DNA of 64,000 nucleotides from Verrucomicrobiia bacterium (GCA_023953615.1 JAMLJH010000001.1:2335360-2399359), one strand, 5' to 3'; positions 54,201-63,420 are shown, counted from the first letter of the stretch. Made by a program: numbers and translations. The notes: a model not told the origin generated them from the sequence alone.

Positions 54201-54817
54201 GCCAAATCGTCATATAAGTTGGCTGCGTAAACGCAATCATCGTCCGGATTGATATTTATTTTGAACGGGTTGAGATAACTGTTTCCGTCGGATACCATTT
54301 CCAGTCCGCCGGTGTGCGGGCCGCTGATGGCTTGACCGTTGGCGTTCAGGACGTAGATGCCATCCGTGGTCAAACGCCCGCCACCAGTCATGCCGGGAGT
54401 GGCCAGATTGTTGTTGGCCACATAGACTTTCCCAAAGTTGGTGCTCGCTGGATTCTTGTTAATCGCCACGCTGTCTGGGTGCCAAAAATTACGGTCCAAG
54501 CCGTCCGGAACGTATTGCGTCCAAGCCTTGGTTGTATTTCCGGTGACAATGATCGAGTAGGTGCTAAAGCCGGTCATGTCGAACGTCTTGGTTCCGGCAG
54601 CGGTCGCATCTATGGCGGGCGTCACAGGATTGCCCCCATCACGCAGCACGGTGATACCCGCGGCCGGATGATTGAGCACGAAGGAAACAGTATTTCCGCT
54701 TCTGGTCACTTGGGACGCGTAAGGCGTCGCCAATGCGGATGAAATAAGCAGCGAACCGCCCAAGGCGAGCAGCAGTCCCCGCAGTTTTTGATAGTGATGA
54801 TAGGCTCTGGTTTTCAT
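51281..54817 (-). CDS. giant secreted protein with Calx-beta and autotransporter-associated beta-strand repeats
   Basis: A 1178-residue exported protein. After a signal peptide ending near SSALA comes an N-terminal domain (ATPYASQVTRSGNTVSF...) and a region of YVAN/YAAN-type blades resembling a beta-propeller (about 40-430). A Calx-beta domain follows (about 435-560), then a long beta-helix-like part with autotransporter-associated repeats such as GNNTYSGTTEIRGGTLQIG (near 690) and GNNTYSGGTFVNAG (near 985). It ends in a small domain finishing AYYRIQSE. The N-terminal part is paralogous to the protein at 60213. A surface or matrix role is inferred. Confidence 0.88.
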   Translation of the reverse strand: MKTRAYHHYQKLRGLLLALGGSLLISSALATPYASQVTRSGNTVSFVLNHPAAGITVLRDGGNPVTPAIDATAAGTKTFDMTGFSTYSIIVTGNTTKAWTQYVPDGLDRNFWHPDSVAINKNPASTNFGKVYVANNNLATPGMTGGGRLTTDGIYVLNANGQAISGPHTGGLEMVSDGNSYLNPFKININPDDDCVYAANLYDDLAYSFNEDLSVATSLIDGSNKGAAQWVGSIYASGSRATGDLTVYLLSPNYNDSQKGVIAYELGSNEAVAPNDLGTQMLGPDCFINGTANVFYPSEIDRDSQGNWYTSCYRATVDQAPDISKFDGSQEWPINTVAWNSDGRHDYVRGIGVNEAGGTVATGRFVSGSGQVYFYSLADGTLQDTFDIGNICLDVAFDIAGNMVSVDNSTEYARFWSPGGYSVATTKSDGTFELYTPPTLTVRADEDAEASEEGSDPAVFTITRSKNLDENLAVHFTLGGTATSNVDYTVSVASPFVLQAGMASTNITITPINDNDREATETVILNLAQNDAYYLGNPSTATINIIDNDGAVLYWDVNGPAIGATDDFSGSAEGTWGSGNTWNSVVDGTGATTAWIPGAAAVFSAGDNAYGQFTVTINGTQTADFLSFEDGYVTLDGGTLNLGNADGTRVTDGMIGTINSVLAGTTGLLYDGPGTLELGGNNTYSGTTEIRGGTLQIGAAERIPNGSTVKIGATGKFSLQTFDETIGGLAGDAGAILESYGGILTFGGNNADTTWDGEINNNLPVTKVGSGTTTLTTGTIIDDLYINAGTIAIADAARLGSFYSVALDNGAVLRNTSAAVGGNFIQSGKTMTIGAGGGTLDLPTSGAILFVGDGSPILGTGTLTKTGPGELRTYGVEHSFGKLVVAAGLYTVGHSTAIAYNTGFGGIPETPLADAITIMNGAQIRKAGGNSIALDSNQGITLVNGGTFRSFAGDVGAGTFEIPSPISGTGPLTLGVSADAAPVFILSGNNTYSGGTFVNAGVTDVRVDGGLGTGDVTVTNGATLKLSQGTANAYINSQATLRLIGAAPVVNLDFTGAPNTIKGLSFGGVPQAAGTWGAIGSGADHESAFFTGTGMLNVTSGGTAPQPVTDMQITGAGAGTATINYSGGTGNQFVLLRASVVTTPLNNWERVATNTAAAGSFSIAIGAEPQAYYRIQSE

Positions 54818-55085
54818 AACGGTTATTACTTGTCTGTCTGGTTTGTCTGAATCATTGGGCTTTATGGCGAACGCGGACGATTATTAGTCAGTTGGCGTTG
54901 ATTGACAATCTGAAATTTATGAATTTTTGAATTTTCCCATCGCTCTTGCCGCCGCCGCTTCCTTATATTTCCAAGCTTGTTTTGGTCGCCGTGGCGGTGT
55001 CCGAAAGCTTTAAGTTGACCTGAAGAAAGGTTGAGGAAAGAACCGGCGATGAAGGGGAAGAGATCGTTAGCTGAAAGTGGGAATT

Positions 55086-55835
55086 ATGACTGACTTGTTT
55101 GCAACAACCCGGACGGTGATTAAATCACGGTACGCGCTGCTGACCCCGGACAGCGCGGTGGCACGCCCCTTGCCCGGCTGGAAAGACGCCGCGTGTGTGG
55201 TGAGGGTTTCTCCCGCGCTGCTCGGGCCGCGCTTTACGCAATTGGAAGTCACCCTGGAACGCGAGCGAGTCGGGGAGGGCAACACCGGCGCGAATCAGTA
55301 TTTTATCCAGGTGCTGGCCGGGACGGGAACGATTGATCTGACGCAAAAGCGCCACCGTTTGGAGCCGGGGAGCTTTGTCTATCTGCCGCCGGGCAGCGAC
55401 TTGCTGCTGAAAAACAATCAAGCGTTACCGTTGAAACTGCTGATATTTCAAAAGCGGTATCTGGCGCTCAAAGCCGTGGCGGCGCCCGAACCTTTTCTCA
55501 GTCACGAACGTGAAATCAAAGGTGAACCCAAGCGTCGCAATGAGGCGGTTCAGATTCAGAAGTTGCTGCCCGATGCGCCGGCTTTCGATCTGGCGGTGAA
55601 CCGGGTCACCTATTCACCGGGGGCGGTCATTCCCGCTGTTGAAAGCCACAGTGCGGAGCGCGGCATGTTAATGATTCACGGACAGGGTATTTGTCGGCTG
55701 GCCCAGGATTTTCATCCCGTGCAGGCGGGGGATGCGATCTGGCTGGGGGCTTACTCGCCGTATTGGTTTGCGCCACTCGGAAACGCGCCAGCGACCTGGC
55801 TGGTTTATCAGGAAGTTAATCGCGATCCGATGTGA
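55086..55835 (+). CDS. bicupin similar to (S)-ureidoglycine aminohydrolase
   Basis: A 249-residue double cupin. The C-terminal cupin closely follows plant and bacterial ureidoglycine aminohydrolases, which release ammonia from ureidoglycine in purine breakdown: IHGQGICRLAQDFHPVQAGDAIWL and the final YQEVNRDPM are near-diagnostic. Of the four known manganese ligands (Glu235, His237, His241, Gln275 in the Arabidopsis enzyme), only Glu186 and His188 remain here; the others are Arg192 and Tyr226 at the exact spacing. It may have lost or changed activity. No other ureide genes are nearby. A GTG at 55077 is an alternative start. Confidence 0.8.
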   Translation: MTDLFATTRTVIKSRYALLTPDSAVARPLPGWKDAACVVRVSPALLGPRFTQLEVTLERERVGEGNTGANQYFIQVLAGTGTIDLTQKRHRLEPGSFVYLPPGSDLLLKNNQALPLKLLIFQKRYLALKAVAAPEPFLSHEREIKGEPKRRNEAVQIQKLLPDAPAFDLAVNRVTYSPGAVIPAVESHSAERGMLMIHGQGICRLAQDFHPVQAGDAIWLGAYSPYWFAPLGNAPATWLVYQEVNRDPM

Positions 55836-55860
55836 GCGACGGTTTGGTGGACATGACAAA

Positions 55861-55886
55861 AAGGCCGGCTTTTTCAAGCCGGCCTT
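55861..55886. terminator. bidirectional intrinsic terminator
   Basis: Perfect 11-bp stem AAGGCCGGCTT/AAGCCGGCCTT with loop TTTC, between the convergent bicupin gene (+) and PEP-CTERM gene (-). Minus-strand reading ends with a T-rich run. Confidence 0.85.
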
Positions 55887-55916
55887 GGTTTCGTCAAGAG
55901 TTGGTTGCCGTTCTGA

Positions 55917-56675
55917 TTACCGACGGGAGCGCCGCCAAGCGAGCAGGCCGCTCAATCCCAAACCCAACAAAGCTGCACTGGCCGGTTCGGGAACAACTTC
56001 CAGTTTGATGTTGTCCACCAAGAAGCTGCCACCAGCGGAGGAGACTCCGGAGGGACCGCCAAAACGCAGATCGGAAAAGACGCCGGTTGCATTCGCCCCC
56101 GATGAACTTAACAGTCCGTCCCACGTTCCATCCGCCCCAAGATCCCACCGGATATTCAGGGTGGTGGCTGCGAAAGTTGCTTCAAAGCGGATCCATTGTT
56201 CTTGGCCGGCACCCAAGCTGGTATAGCTTGCCAATTCAATCCAATTTTCGTTACCCGCGAAGTTTAAGATGCGCGCCGATAATCCGTTAGCCCCAGCCTG
56301 ATTATAGAAGCCAATTTCGAACAACGGATCCGCTCCGGTGCGCAGACCGATGGTATTTCGCTGTCCGCCCGTACCTGAGAACCAGAGGTCGCCGGATAGC
56401 ACCAAAGGCGCCGCATCAGTTGGCGTGACTGAAAAGGCCGGACCAGACCAAACATGGAAAGAGGCAGTGCCGTCGTGCGCGCCGGATGGAGCGCTCAAGC
56501 CGGCCTCGGTGTTCAAGGTGCCACCGGCACCACTGCCGCCGCCGCTCCAGTTGAGCAACATGGCGGTGGTATCCGCGTAATCGAAGGTTTCATTCACGAG
56601 CACTTGGGCCTGGCTGGAGAGCGACCACGCTCCGGTGCCGAGGATGGCAATTAGGGGAACAATTTTTAATTTCAT
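55917..56675 (-). CDS. PEP-CTERM sorting domain protein
   Basis: A 252-residue exported protein with a signal peptide (about 1-23, ending SSQA), a beta-rich body and a C-terminal sorting signal: the PEP motif in VVPEPASAALLGLGLSGLLAW, with a hydrophobic helix and an Arg-rich tail (RRSRR). Such signals are processed by exosortases; one is encoded at 25351-26322. The body resembles the ConA-like folds common in these proteins. The target location is probably the outer surface or exopolysaccharide matrix. Confidence 0.93.
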   Translation of the reverse strand: MKLKIVPLIAILGTGAWSLSSQAQVLVNETFDYADTTAMLLNWSGGGSGAGGTLNTEAGLSAPSGAHDGTASFHVWSGPAFSVTPTDAAPLVLSGDLWFSGTGGQRNTIGLRTGADPLFEIGFYNQAGANGLSARILNFAGNENWIELASYTSLGAGQEQWIRFEATFAATTLNIRWDLGADGTWDGLLSSSGANATGVFSDLRFGGPSGVSSAGGSFLVDNIKLEVVPEPASAALLGLGLSGLLAWRRSRR

Positions 56676-56894
56676 AGGACCGTACTGTTTACTATTCGAT
56701 AATAGGGCTGATGTAATTACTGACAGGATAGTTTATAGCGTTAATGCGGCGGCGATAAAACCCACATGAAGATGTATTTACAGCGAAATTCTGTACGGAA
56801 AAATGCGGATGCGCTCCCGGGAAGAATTTGCTTTGTGACGAGGTTTTAATTACAACTCGCCTCCGATAACGCGATATTACTCACGCGGCTCCCA

Positions 56895-58622
56895 ATGGAA
56901 AATTCCAACAATTCAATCGCTCCGACCAGTTTGCCGCGAACTGATTCACCGGTCGTGCTGCTGGTTATTCGCCACGAAGTCGGATCGGTAGTGGTTGACG
57001 CAAAAAAGCGGCTGCAAACGGCTTTGGCGCGGTTGCCGGTTGGCGGTTGGCTGTGCCTCTATGGCGAGCCGGCCGATTTGCCGGGTTGGGCGGAGTTGCT
57101 ACGCCGAGAGGAAACTTTAGCCAAACAGGTGTTATTCAAATACTGGATTGCGCTCGATTTGCATGACCGGGCGCGAACCGGCTTTTTGCAACCCACGCAT
57201 CAAGGTTTGATTTTATTCACCAAACGCGATCCGGCCCGCCGAACGCCGCCGCCGTTCCGGCTTTACCCCAATGCCGCGCGAGTCCCGCACCGAACCTGCG
57301 CCGCCTGCGGTGAAAACGTCAAGGACTGGGGCGGCAAAAAGCATTTGCTTAATCCACTCGGCACCGCGCCCTCCGACGTGTGGCGGGATTTGCCAAGACG
57401 CAAGCTTTCGAAAACTGAAGTGCCTGCGGAAGTTGGGGAGCGGATCGCCCGACTGGCCGGCGTATCGCTGGAGGACATTCAACTGATGCTGACGCCGGAA
57501 ACGAAAGCGGAAAAGCCGGCCGAAAAAGCAAAGGTTCCACCCATCGAGTTGACGTCGAGTCGCAGCCGCAATTTCGCGGAACTGAAACAGATCGAACCTG
57601 ATCGGATTTACGAAGGCGATTGTCTCGCGTTGCTCAACCGCACTGCGGTTTTATATCCGAATGGCCGGTTTGATCTGGCCTTTGCCGATCCACCCTACAA
57701 TCTGGAAAAGCGTTATGGTCGCTGGGACGACGCGCTGGCGGAGGAAAAGTATCTTGCGTGGTGTGAGAGTTGGTTGGGAGGAATGGCCGCGGCCTTGAAA
57801 CCCGGTGGGAGCTTGTTAGTGCTCAATCTGCCCAAGTGGGCGACGCATCACGCCGCCTTCTTGCAGCGCTTTCTGGATTTTCGCCATTGGATCGTCTGGG
57901 ATGCGCTATCTGATCCGCGAGGGAAATTGATGCCCGCGCACTATGCGTTGCTTTGGTTCACGAAACCCGGTGGCAAACCGGTCTGCAACTATGCGCCGTT
58001 GGGGCGAGCGGCGACGGTCGGCGAGGTTGTGCCCCCGGACGCGCCGCGGTATTGTTTGCGCGCCAAGTGTATTCGCCAACGCAAAGCGCGCGGTGACGAT
58101 GCCAAGGTGGAGTTGTCGGATATCTGGTTCGATGTGCATCGGATCAGACACAAACGCGATCGTGATGCGCATCCCTGCCAATTACCCGAGAAATTGATGG
58201 AGCGCATCATCAAGCTCGCTTCGCGTCCGGGCGACCTGGTGTACGATCCGTTTGGTGGCGCGGGCACGACGGCGATTGCCGCGCTGAAATTAGGACGCCA
58301 ATTTGTGTTGAGTGAGTTGGATCGCGATTACGTGCGGATCGCCAATGAGAAACTTGCGGCGTTGCGCAAACATGCCGACCTCTTCGGCGAATTCAACGTG
58401 CCGCGACCGTCCACGACGCGTTCGCGCTCTGATCTCACCAAAAAGGAAGTCGAGTCTTACCTCCAACAACTGGCGCAGCGTTTGGAACGCCTGCCCACGG
58501 AAGCCGATGTGCTGGCGGATCGTCCGGGTTTGTTGACCGAAATAGACCGGATGTATCCGAATCGCGGCGCCGCTTTCAAGCGCGCCAAGGTGGGATTGGC
58601 GGCCAATTTACTTTCCCGGTAA
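56895..58622 (+). CDS. orphan beta-class DNA methyltransferase with degenerate N-terminal half
   Basis: A 575-residue protein. The C-terminal half is a complete amino-methyltransferase: DPPY at 265-268 and FGGAGTT at 451-457, the beta-class order. The N-terminal 170 residues look like a second, decayed copy: KYWIALDL...THQGLILFTK parallels RHWIVWDAL...AHYALLWFTK, and CAACGE aligns with a cysteine-containing segment at 384-390, but no DPPY or glycine motif remains. No restriction gene lies beside it, so it may be a regulatory or orphan methylase. The fused architecture is unusual. Confidence 0.85.
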   Translation: MENSNNSIAPTSLPRTDSPVVLLVIRHEVGSVVVDAKKRLQTALARLPVGGWLCLYGEPADLPGWAELLRREETLAKQVLFKYWIALDLHDRARTGFLQPTHQGLILFTKRDPARRTPPPFRLYPNAARVPHRTCAACGENVKDWGGKKHLLNPLGTAPSDVWRDLPRRKLSKTEVPAEVGERIARLAGVSLEDIQLMLTPETKAEKPAEKAKVPPIELTSSRSRNFAELKQIEPDRIYEGDCLALLNRTAVLYPNGRFDLAFADPPYNLEKRYGRWDDALAEEKYLAWCESWLGGMAAALKPGGSLLVLNLPKWATHHAAFLQRFLDFRHWIVWDALSDPRGKLMPAHYALLWFTKPGGKPVCNYAPLGRAATVGEVVPPDAPRYCLRAKCIRQRKARGDDAKVELSDIWFDVHRIRHKRDRDAHPCQLPEKLMERIIKLASRPGDLVYDPFGGAGTTAIAALKLGRQFVLSELDRDYVRIANEKLAALRKHADLFGEFNVPRPSTTRSRSDLTKKEVESYLQQLAQRLERLPTEADVLADRPGLLTEIDRMYPNRGAAFKRAKVGLAANLLSR

Positions 58623-58997
58623 GCACCAGTCGAGCGCGATGGCCGCGATGGACAATACGAAGATTGCGAGATAGTTCCAATCTTCCTGGGAGGCGCGCAC
58701 GGATTTCAGGAGATACAGCGCCGCTTCGCGTTCCGCCGGTGCCAAAGCCACTCCATCGCGGATTTTCTCGATGACCTTGAAGTGAGTGATGACCCGTTTG
58801 CGCCGTTGGGAAATGTAATACCGATAGAGAAAGAACAGCAGGTAACCGAGTACGCCGAAGTACCAGACCGGCCGCACCCAACGCGGCTCGTATTTTTGGA
58901 GCAGAATGATGGCGCGGAAGGCCACGCTGGACATGAGGCCGAGCAGGAAGAAGCCAATGATGACCGGGCGCGGAATAATTTTCGGAGCGGTAAACAT
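58608..58997 (-). CDS. three-helix membrane protein, unknown
   Basis: A 129-residue protein with membrane segments at about 11-31, 42-60 and 108-125 and a charged cytoplasmic-type stretch (HFKVIEKIRDGVALAPAERE) between the second and third. I do not recognise the family. Its 3' end overlaps the 3' end of the methyltransferase gene by 15 bases on the other strand, so the two are convergent. The frame and hydrophobic pattern make a real gene likely. Confidence 0.65.
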   Translation of the reverse strand: MFTAPKIIPRPVIIGFFLLGLMSSVAFRAIILLQKYEPRWVRPVWYFGVLGYLLFFLYRYYISQRRKRVITHFKVIEKIRDGVALAPAEREAALYLLKSVRASQEDWNYLAIFVLSIAAIALDWCLPGK

Positions 58998-59236
58998 ATT
59001 CTGTCGTCACTTCGTAGAAAACCGCGCGCGCTTTCGCAAGCGGGAAACGCCCCGTCGGATCAGGTGGATTCGACATGATTATGTAATGACAGATTAGTTT
59101 GATTTGCTTGCATTATTGGGAAATCCGATTAAACAGTAGCCGCGTCCATCATCAAGTCAGGCCCGGTCCGGCAGCTTGAAGCGAAAAACGGTGGAGTAAA
59201 ACCTGAATGCGGAAGGAATTGATTGAGCAAAAAACG

Positions 59237-60136
59237 ATGCCCATGACGCCATATCGAAAGCCGAAGGCTCATCCCGCCCTGAAGATTCAGTCGGGATGCA
59301 GCGGGTTCACGTTGATTGAACTCCTGGTGGTCATCGCGATCATTGCGATTTTGGCGGCCATGTTGTTGCCCGCGCTTTCCCGGGCCAAGCTCAAGGCGCA
59401 AGGCGTGCAGTGCATGAACAACCACCGGCAGTTGAGCCTCGCTTGGCGCATGTACTCGGAGGACAACAATGACACGTTGCTTTACGCGAGTGCGGATGTG
59501 GGTAATCTGAACAATCCCGCGCATCCGTCCTGGGCCGCCACCTGGGTGACTGGCAAGATGGATTTTAACTCCGGCAACGCCTCCAACTACGATCCCAACG
59601 TGGACATTTACAAAAGTCCGATGTGGCCTTATTGCGGCAAGAACCTCGGGATCTGGCGGTGTCCATCGGATCGGGCGGGCGTCACCGTGTCAGGCCAGTT
59701 CCGCCCGCGGATTCGGACGATGGCCATGAACGCGTTCGTAGGCGGTTTTGGTGGAAAAGCCATCACGACGGGAAACATGACTCCCTACCGGGTGTATCTG
59801 AAATTCAGCGAGCTGTCGGTGCCGGGAGCCAGCCAGATTTTTATTTTCCTCGATGGTCGCGAGGACATGATTAACTGGGGAAATTATTTGCAGAATATGG
59901 CGGGCTACCGTCCGACGACCCCGGCGGCGTACGGCTGGGTGGACATGCCGGGTTGGTACCACGGGAACGCGGGTGGTCTCTCATTTGCGGACGGGCACTC
60001 CGAAATTCATCGTTGGCGGGATGGGCGCACCAGCACCCCCATCAAGAGCACGGGTTACGATGGGAGCAGTGTGACCCCGGCGACAAACAGCGTGGACGTT
60101 GCCTGGATGCAGGATCACTCCACCCGGCCCAGATGA
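59237..60136 (+). CDS. pseudopilin-like protein, H-X9-DG type
   Basis: A 299-residue protein from the ATG at 59237 (another ATG at 59207 would add ten residues). The prepilin leader is [18 protein letters not shown] with Glu5 after the glycine cleavage site. The globular part contains [12 protein letters not shown] cysteine residues and ends with [16 protein letters not shown], a clean H-X9-DG signature. It is followed 76 bases later by a giant Calx-beta protein gene on the same strand, the same gene pairing as at 31463-36081. Confidence 0.9.
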   Translation: MPMTPYRKPKAHPALKIQSGCSGFTLIELLVVIAIIAILAAMLLPALSRAKLKAQGVQCMNNHRQLSLAWRMYSEDNNDTLLYASADVGNLNNPAHPSWAATWVTGKMDFNSGNASNYDPNVDIYKSPMWPYCGKNLGIWRCPSDRAGVTVSGQFRPRIRTMAMNAFVGGFGGKAITTGNMTPYRVYLKFSELSVPGASQIFIFLDGREDMINWGNYLQNMAGYRPTTPAAYGWVDMPGWYHGNAGGLSFADGHSEIHRWRDGRTSTPIKSTGYDGSSVTPATNSVDVAWMQDHSTRPR

Positions 60137-60212
60137 TCGAACCGCACCGGCCACCGCGAATTTCTCCACTCAAACTTTTAATCGCAAACCTGAACCAAAA
60201 ACAAACATTCCT

Positions 60213-63200
60213 ATGAACTCAATAAATACACAGCGGGTCGCCGTGGGCGCAGCGCTTGGATTGCTCATGTGCTTGGCGCCGTCGGCGTTACAAGCCACAC
60301 CGTACGCATGCGATGTTACGAACAACGCGGGCATTGTCTCGTTTCGATTGAATGAAGCTGCGGACAACGTCAAGATCGTTCATGGCGCCACCTCGATTGA
60401 TCTCGGGGCGGGGGTCAAAGGTCTGACCGTCACCGATCTCACCGCCAATTTCACGGATAGTGGAGTCATCAAGGTGGAGGTCACGCGTTCCGCTTCGGCT
60501 GGCTACACCCAATCGAGTGCTGACGATTACCAGGACCCCAGCGGGTACTACGTGAACAAGTTTTACTACCCGCGCTCGATTACCGTGAACAAGTACCCGT
60601 CCAGTCCCACTTTCGGGCGAATCTACGTTGCCAACACTTCGCCCGGGACGACGACTACCTCGGGCGTATCGCGGTACACCGGGCGAGGTATATTCATGCT
60701 CAACTCCGACGATTCTGCCGCGTTGGATACGGGGGATAATCCTAGAACCGCCGGGCTCAACTGGGACAACGGCGGCGCCGCTTCGCCTTATCGGCTCCGC
60801 GTCAATAATGACGACAACAATCTTTACATTGCCGATTACTCGGATTCACAGGGAGGTCTTTGGTACACGGATCTGGATGTCAGTAGCGAGAACCCCGCTG
60901 GCAACGTGCTGGACGTCATCGGGGATGCTGGGGCCACCACCGGCGGGAATCATGGCAGCGTCGCCATGATGTGGGTGGAGGGCGCCATCACGGCCAATAA
61001 CCTAACGGTGTGGTCCATGGATGAAGATCTGCTTCCGGCCAACTCGTTTTGGCGCTATGACATCGGTTCGGGGCCACTGCCTTCTACGGTTAGTCCGGTG
61101 AAGCTTAGTCAGGCCACGTCCAACAACGCCAACAACACGGGAAACATGGTGCGCGGCGGCGAGCATAATTATTTCTACCTCTCCATTAACCGTTCAGCGG
61201 GAACTGACGCGGCAACGTTACGCGTCTTCGACGAGGACGGAACACTGGTTTGGGACTCGTTGGCGGCAAGCCTCGAGACTGGCGCGAGCGCCGATCTATT
61301 GCGGAATTCGACTTCCATTGATCTTTCCTATGACGGCAAAACGCTTGCGTTACTGGGCGGTGCGGCCATTGGCGGGGTCAGGACCATTCAACTTACCAAC
61401 GGCATCCCGGATTTCTCGACGCTGGCGACCGTTTTTGCGGTACCTGCTACAGACAGCGAACGAGACATTGCTTTTGATGCCGCCGGCAATCTCTACGTGG
61501 TCAGCAATCCCGCCGAATTCCTTCGTATCTTTTCCAGAGGCGGAACGACTGTTGCCACCACGGGAACGGATGGGACCTTTGATCTCACGGTACCTCAAAC
61601 TGAGATCAACCTCGCGACCAGCAGCAATGGAAACGAAGCCGGCCCCGTCAATGGAGGGTTTACGCTGACTCGCACGGGCAATACGGCCGATCCCTTGACC
61701 GTTAATTACACCGTGACGGGCACGGCGACCAGCGGCACGGACTACGTTGCGTTACCGGGGTCGGTGACGTTTCAGGCGGGCGAAGTTTCGACCGTTATTC
61801 CGGTAGTGGTAACGGATGATTCCGAGGCTGAATTTACCGAGACGGTCGTCCTGACCATTGATGGCAGTCTGGACTACGCCATCGGCAACGGTTCAGCCAC
61901 CGTCAGTATCCTTGACGACGAACCCGCCACCATCTCGATTGCTCCGGTTGGCGAAATGCGTCTGTTGGAAGGTTATTCCGCCCAAAAACTCGGCTTCACG
62001 CTCTCGCGCAAGGGCCTCATCAGTTCGGCTTTGAGCATCAATATCAGTTACTCTGGGACGGCCGCCAACGGCGTGGATTACAATGCGCCCGCCAGTGTTG
62101 CTCTCGCCGCCGAGGCCGCGACCGCCACGTTTTACGTCACGCCGATTGACGACGACACCTACGAGGGTGATGAAACGCTGAACCTCACTGTTGGCAGTGG
62201 CAGTTATACGGTGGGAACTCCGTCCGTCGCCAACGTGACCGTCATTGACGACGATTATCCGGCGGGCACCGTGCTTTTCGCGGACAACTTCGACACCGAT
62301 TCCTCGGCGCTCTGGGCGGTCAACGCTTTCGACGCAGCCAATGCCACGGCGACGTTTGCGGAGGATTACAGCGTTACCGGTTATGTCCCGCCGTCCAAAC
62401 CCGGCGGCACGACCAAAGGTCTGGTGTTCCGGGCCAATCTCGGCCCCAGCCTCAACGCAAACGCCATCAGCGCTTCGCCGCTAGGTCTCGATCTTACCGG
62501 TGATTACCGGCTGCGCTTTAAGGCGTGGAATAATTACAATGGCCCGATTGCTGGCGGCGGCTCCGGCTCCACCTACCACCTGACCGCCGGCGTCGGCACC
62601 ACCGGCGACCACGCACAATTTTCCGGGGGCAACTCGGACGGCATCTGGTTCGACATGAACGGTGACGGCGAGTCCACGACGGCGTTTGGCGACACCAGCG
62701 CTTACGCAGACAATTTTGTGCTGCTGGGTGAGTCCGGTGTTTATGCTGCCGGCAGCACCGAAGCCGAAACGCCGCGCTCTTCCGGCAATGAATACTACTC
62801 CATTTGGGGCGGCATTCAGGCTCCGGCAGCGCAGATCGCCGCCTACCCAGTGCAGGCGGGTACCACTGACGTCGGCTCGTTCGGCGTTTCCTGGCACACC
62901 GTGGTCATTGGCCACGAAACCAACACCGTGTATTGGGTGATAGACGGCATCTTGATCGCCAGTGTTCCGGACAGTTCCACAACTCTCGGGCCGAACCTTT
63001 TCGTTGGTTGGGCGGATAACTTCAACAACAGCGCAACTTCGTACCCGAATCCGGCGGAAATGAGCTTTGGCATCATTGACGATCTCCGCGTCGAGACGAT
63101 TGCGGCTGCGCCCATCGAGATTCATATCACGGGCATCGCCCTCGTGGGCGGCAATGTGGAAATCACCTTCACCGCGCCGGCGGACCTTTCGACCAGCCAG

Positions 63201-63359
63201 CTCCGTTTGCAAGGAGCGGTAACGGTGGATGGCAGTTACAACACGGATAATTCCGCAAATATCAGCCAAACCGGGCCGGGAGTGTTCAAGGCCACCACCA
63301 CGCTGAGCGGTGCGAGTCACTTCTACCGCATCATGCAGCAAACGGTTTTCGCGGAATAG
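60213..63359 (+). CDS. giant secreted protein with two Calx-beta domains and a ConA-like domain
   Basis: A 1048-residue exported protein, start fixed at the ATG at 60213. After the signal peptide (ending near SALQA) comes an N-terminal domain (ATPYACDVTNNAGIVSFRLN) and propeller-like YVAN blades up to about 460, paralogous to the protein at 51281. Two Calx-beta domains follow (about 465-570 and 575-685, the first with GTDYVALPGSVTFQAGE), then a ConA/LamG-like module (about 690-970) like that of the protein at 33424. The end is a small domain finishing HFYRIMQQ. It therefore combines modules of both other giant proteins. Confidence 0.88.
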   Translation: MNSINTQRVAVGAALGLLMCLAPSALQATPYACDVTNNAGIVSFRLNEAADNVKIVHGATSIDLGAGVKGLTVTDLTANFTDSGVIKVEVTRSASAGYTQSSADDYQDPSGYYVNKFYYPRSITVNKYPSSPTFGRIYVANTSPGTTTTSGVSRYTGRGIFMLNSDDSAALDTGDNPRTAGLNWDNGGAASPYRLRVNNDDNNLYIADYSDSQGGLWYTDLDVSSENPAGNVLDVIGDAGATTGGNHGSVAMMWVEGAITANNLTVWSMDEDLLPANSFWRYDIGSGPLPSTVSPVKLSQATSNNANNTGNMVRGGEHNYFYLSINRSAGTDAATLRVFDEDGTLVWDSLAASLETGASADLLRNSTSIDLSYDGKTLALLGGAAIGGVRTIQLTNGIPDFSTLATVFAVPATDSERDIAFDAAGNLYVVSNPAEFLRIFSRGGTTVATTGTDGTFDLTVPQTEINLATSSNGNEAGPVNGGFTLTRTGNTADPLTVNYTVTGTATSGTDYVALPGSVTFQAGEVSTVIPVVVTDDSEAEFTETVVLTIDGSLDYAIGNGSATVSILDDEPATISIAPVGEMRLLEGYSAQKLGFTLSRKGLISSALSINISYSGTAANGVDYNAPASVALAAEAATATFYVTPIDDDTYEGDETLNLTVGSGSYTVGTPSVANVTVIDDDYPAGTVLFADNFDTDSSALWAVNAFDAANATATFAEDYSVTGYVPPSKPGGTTKGLVFRANLGPSLNANAISASPLGLDLTGDYRLRFKAWNNYNGPIAGGGSGSTYHLTAGVGTTGDHAQFSGGNSDGIWFDMNGDGESTTAFGDTSAYADNFVLLGESGVYAAGSTEAETPRSSGNEYYSIWGGIQAPAAQIAAYPVQAGTTDVGSFGVSWHTVVIGHETNTVYWVIDGILIASVPDSSTTLGPNLFVGWADNFNNSATSYPNPAEMSFGIIDDLRVETIAAAPIEIHITGIALVGGNVEITFTAPADLSTSQLRLQGAVTVDGSYNTDNSANISQTGPGVFKATTTLSGASHFYRIMQQTVFAE

Positions 63360-63384
63360 TTTGGTTTGGGTGGTGGTTGGGAAG

Positions 63385-63420
63385 ACCGGTGCTTGCCACG
63401 GCAGGCGCCGGTTTTCTTTT
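63385..63420 (+). terminator. intrinsic terminator after the giant Calx-beta gene
   Basis: Stem ACCGGTGCTTGCC with GGCAGGCGCCGGT (two G-T wobble pairs) around a short loop, followed by TTTTCTTTT, 26 bases after the stop at 63359. The gene on the other strand converges on it. Confidence 0.8.
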
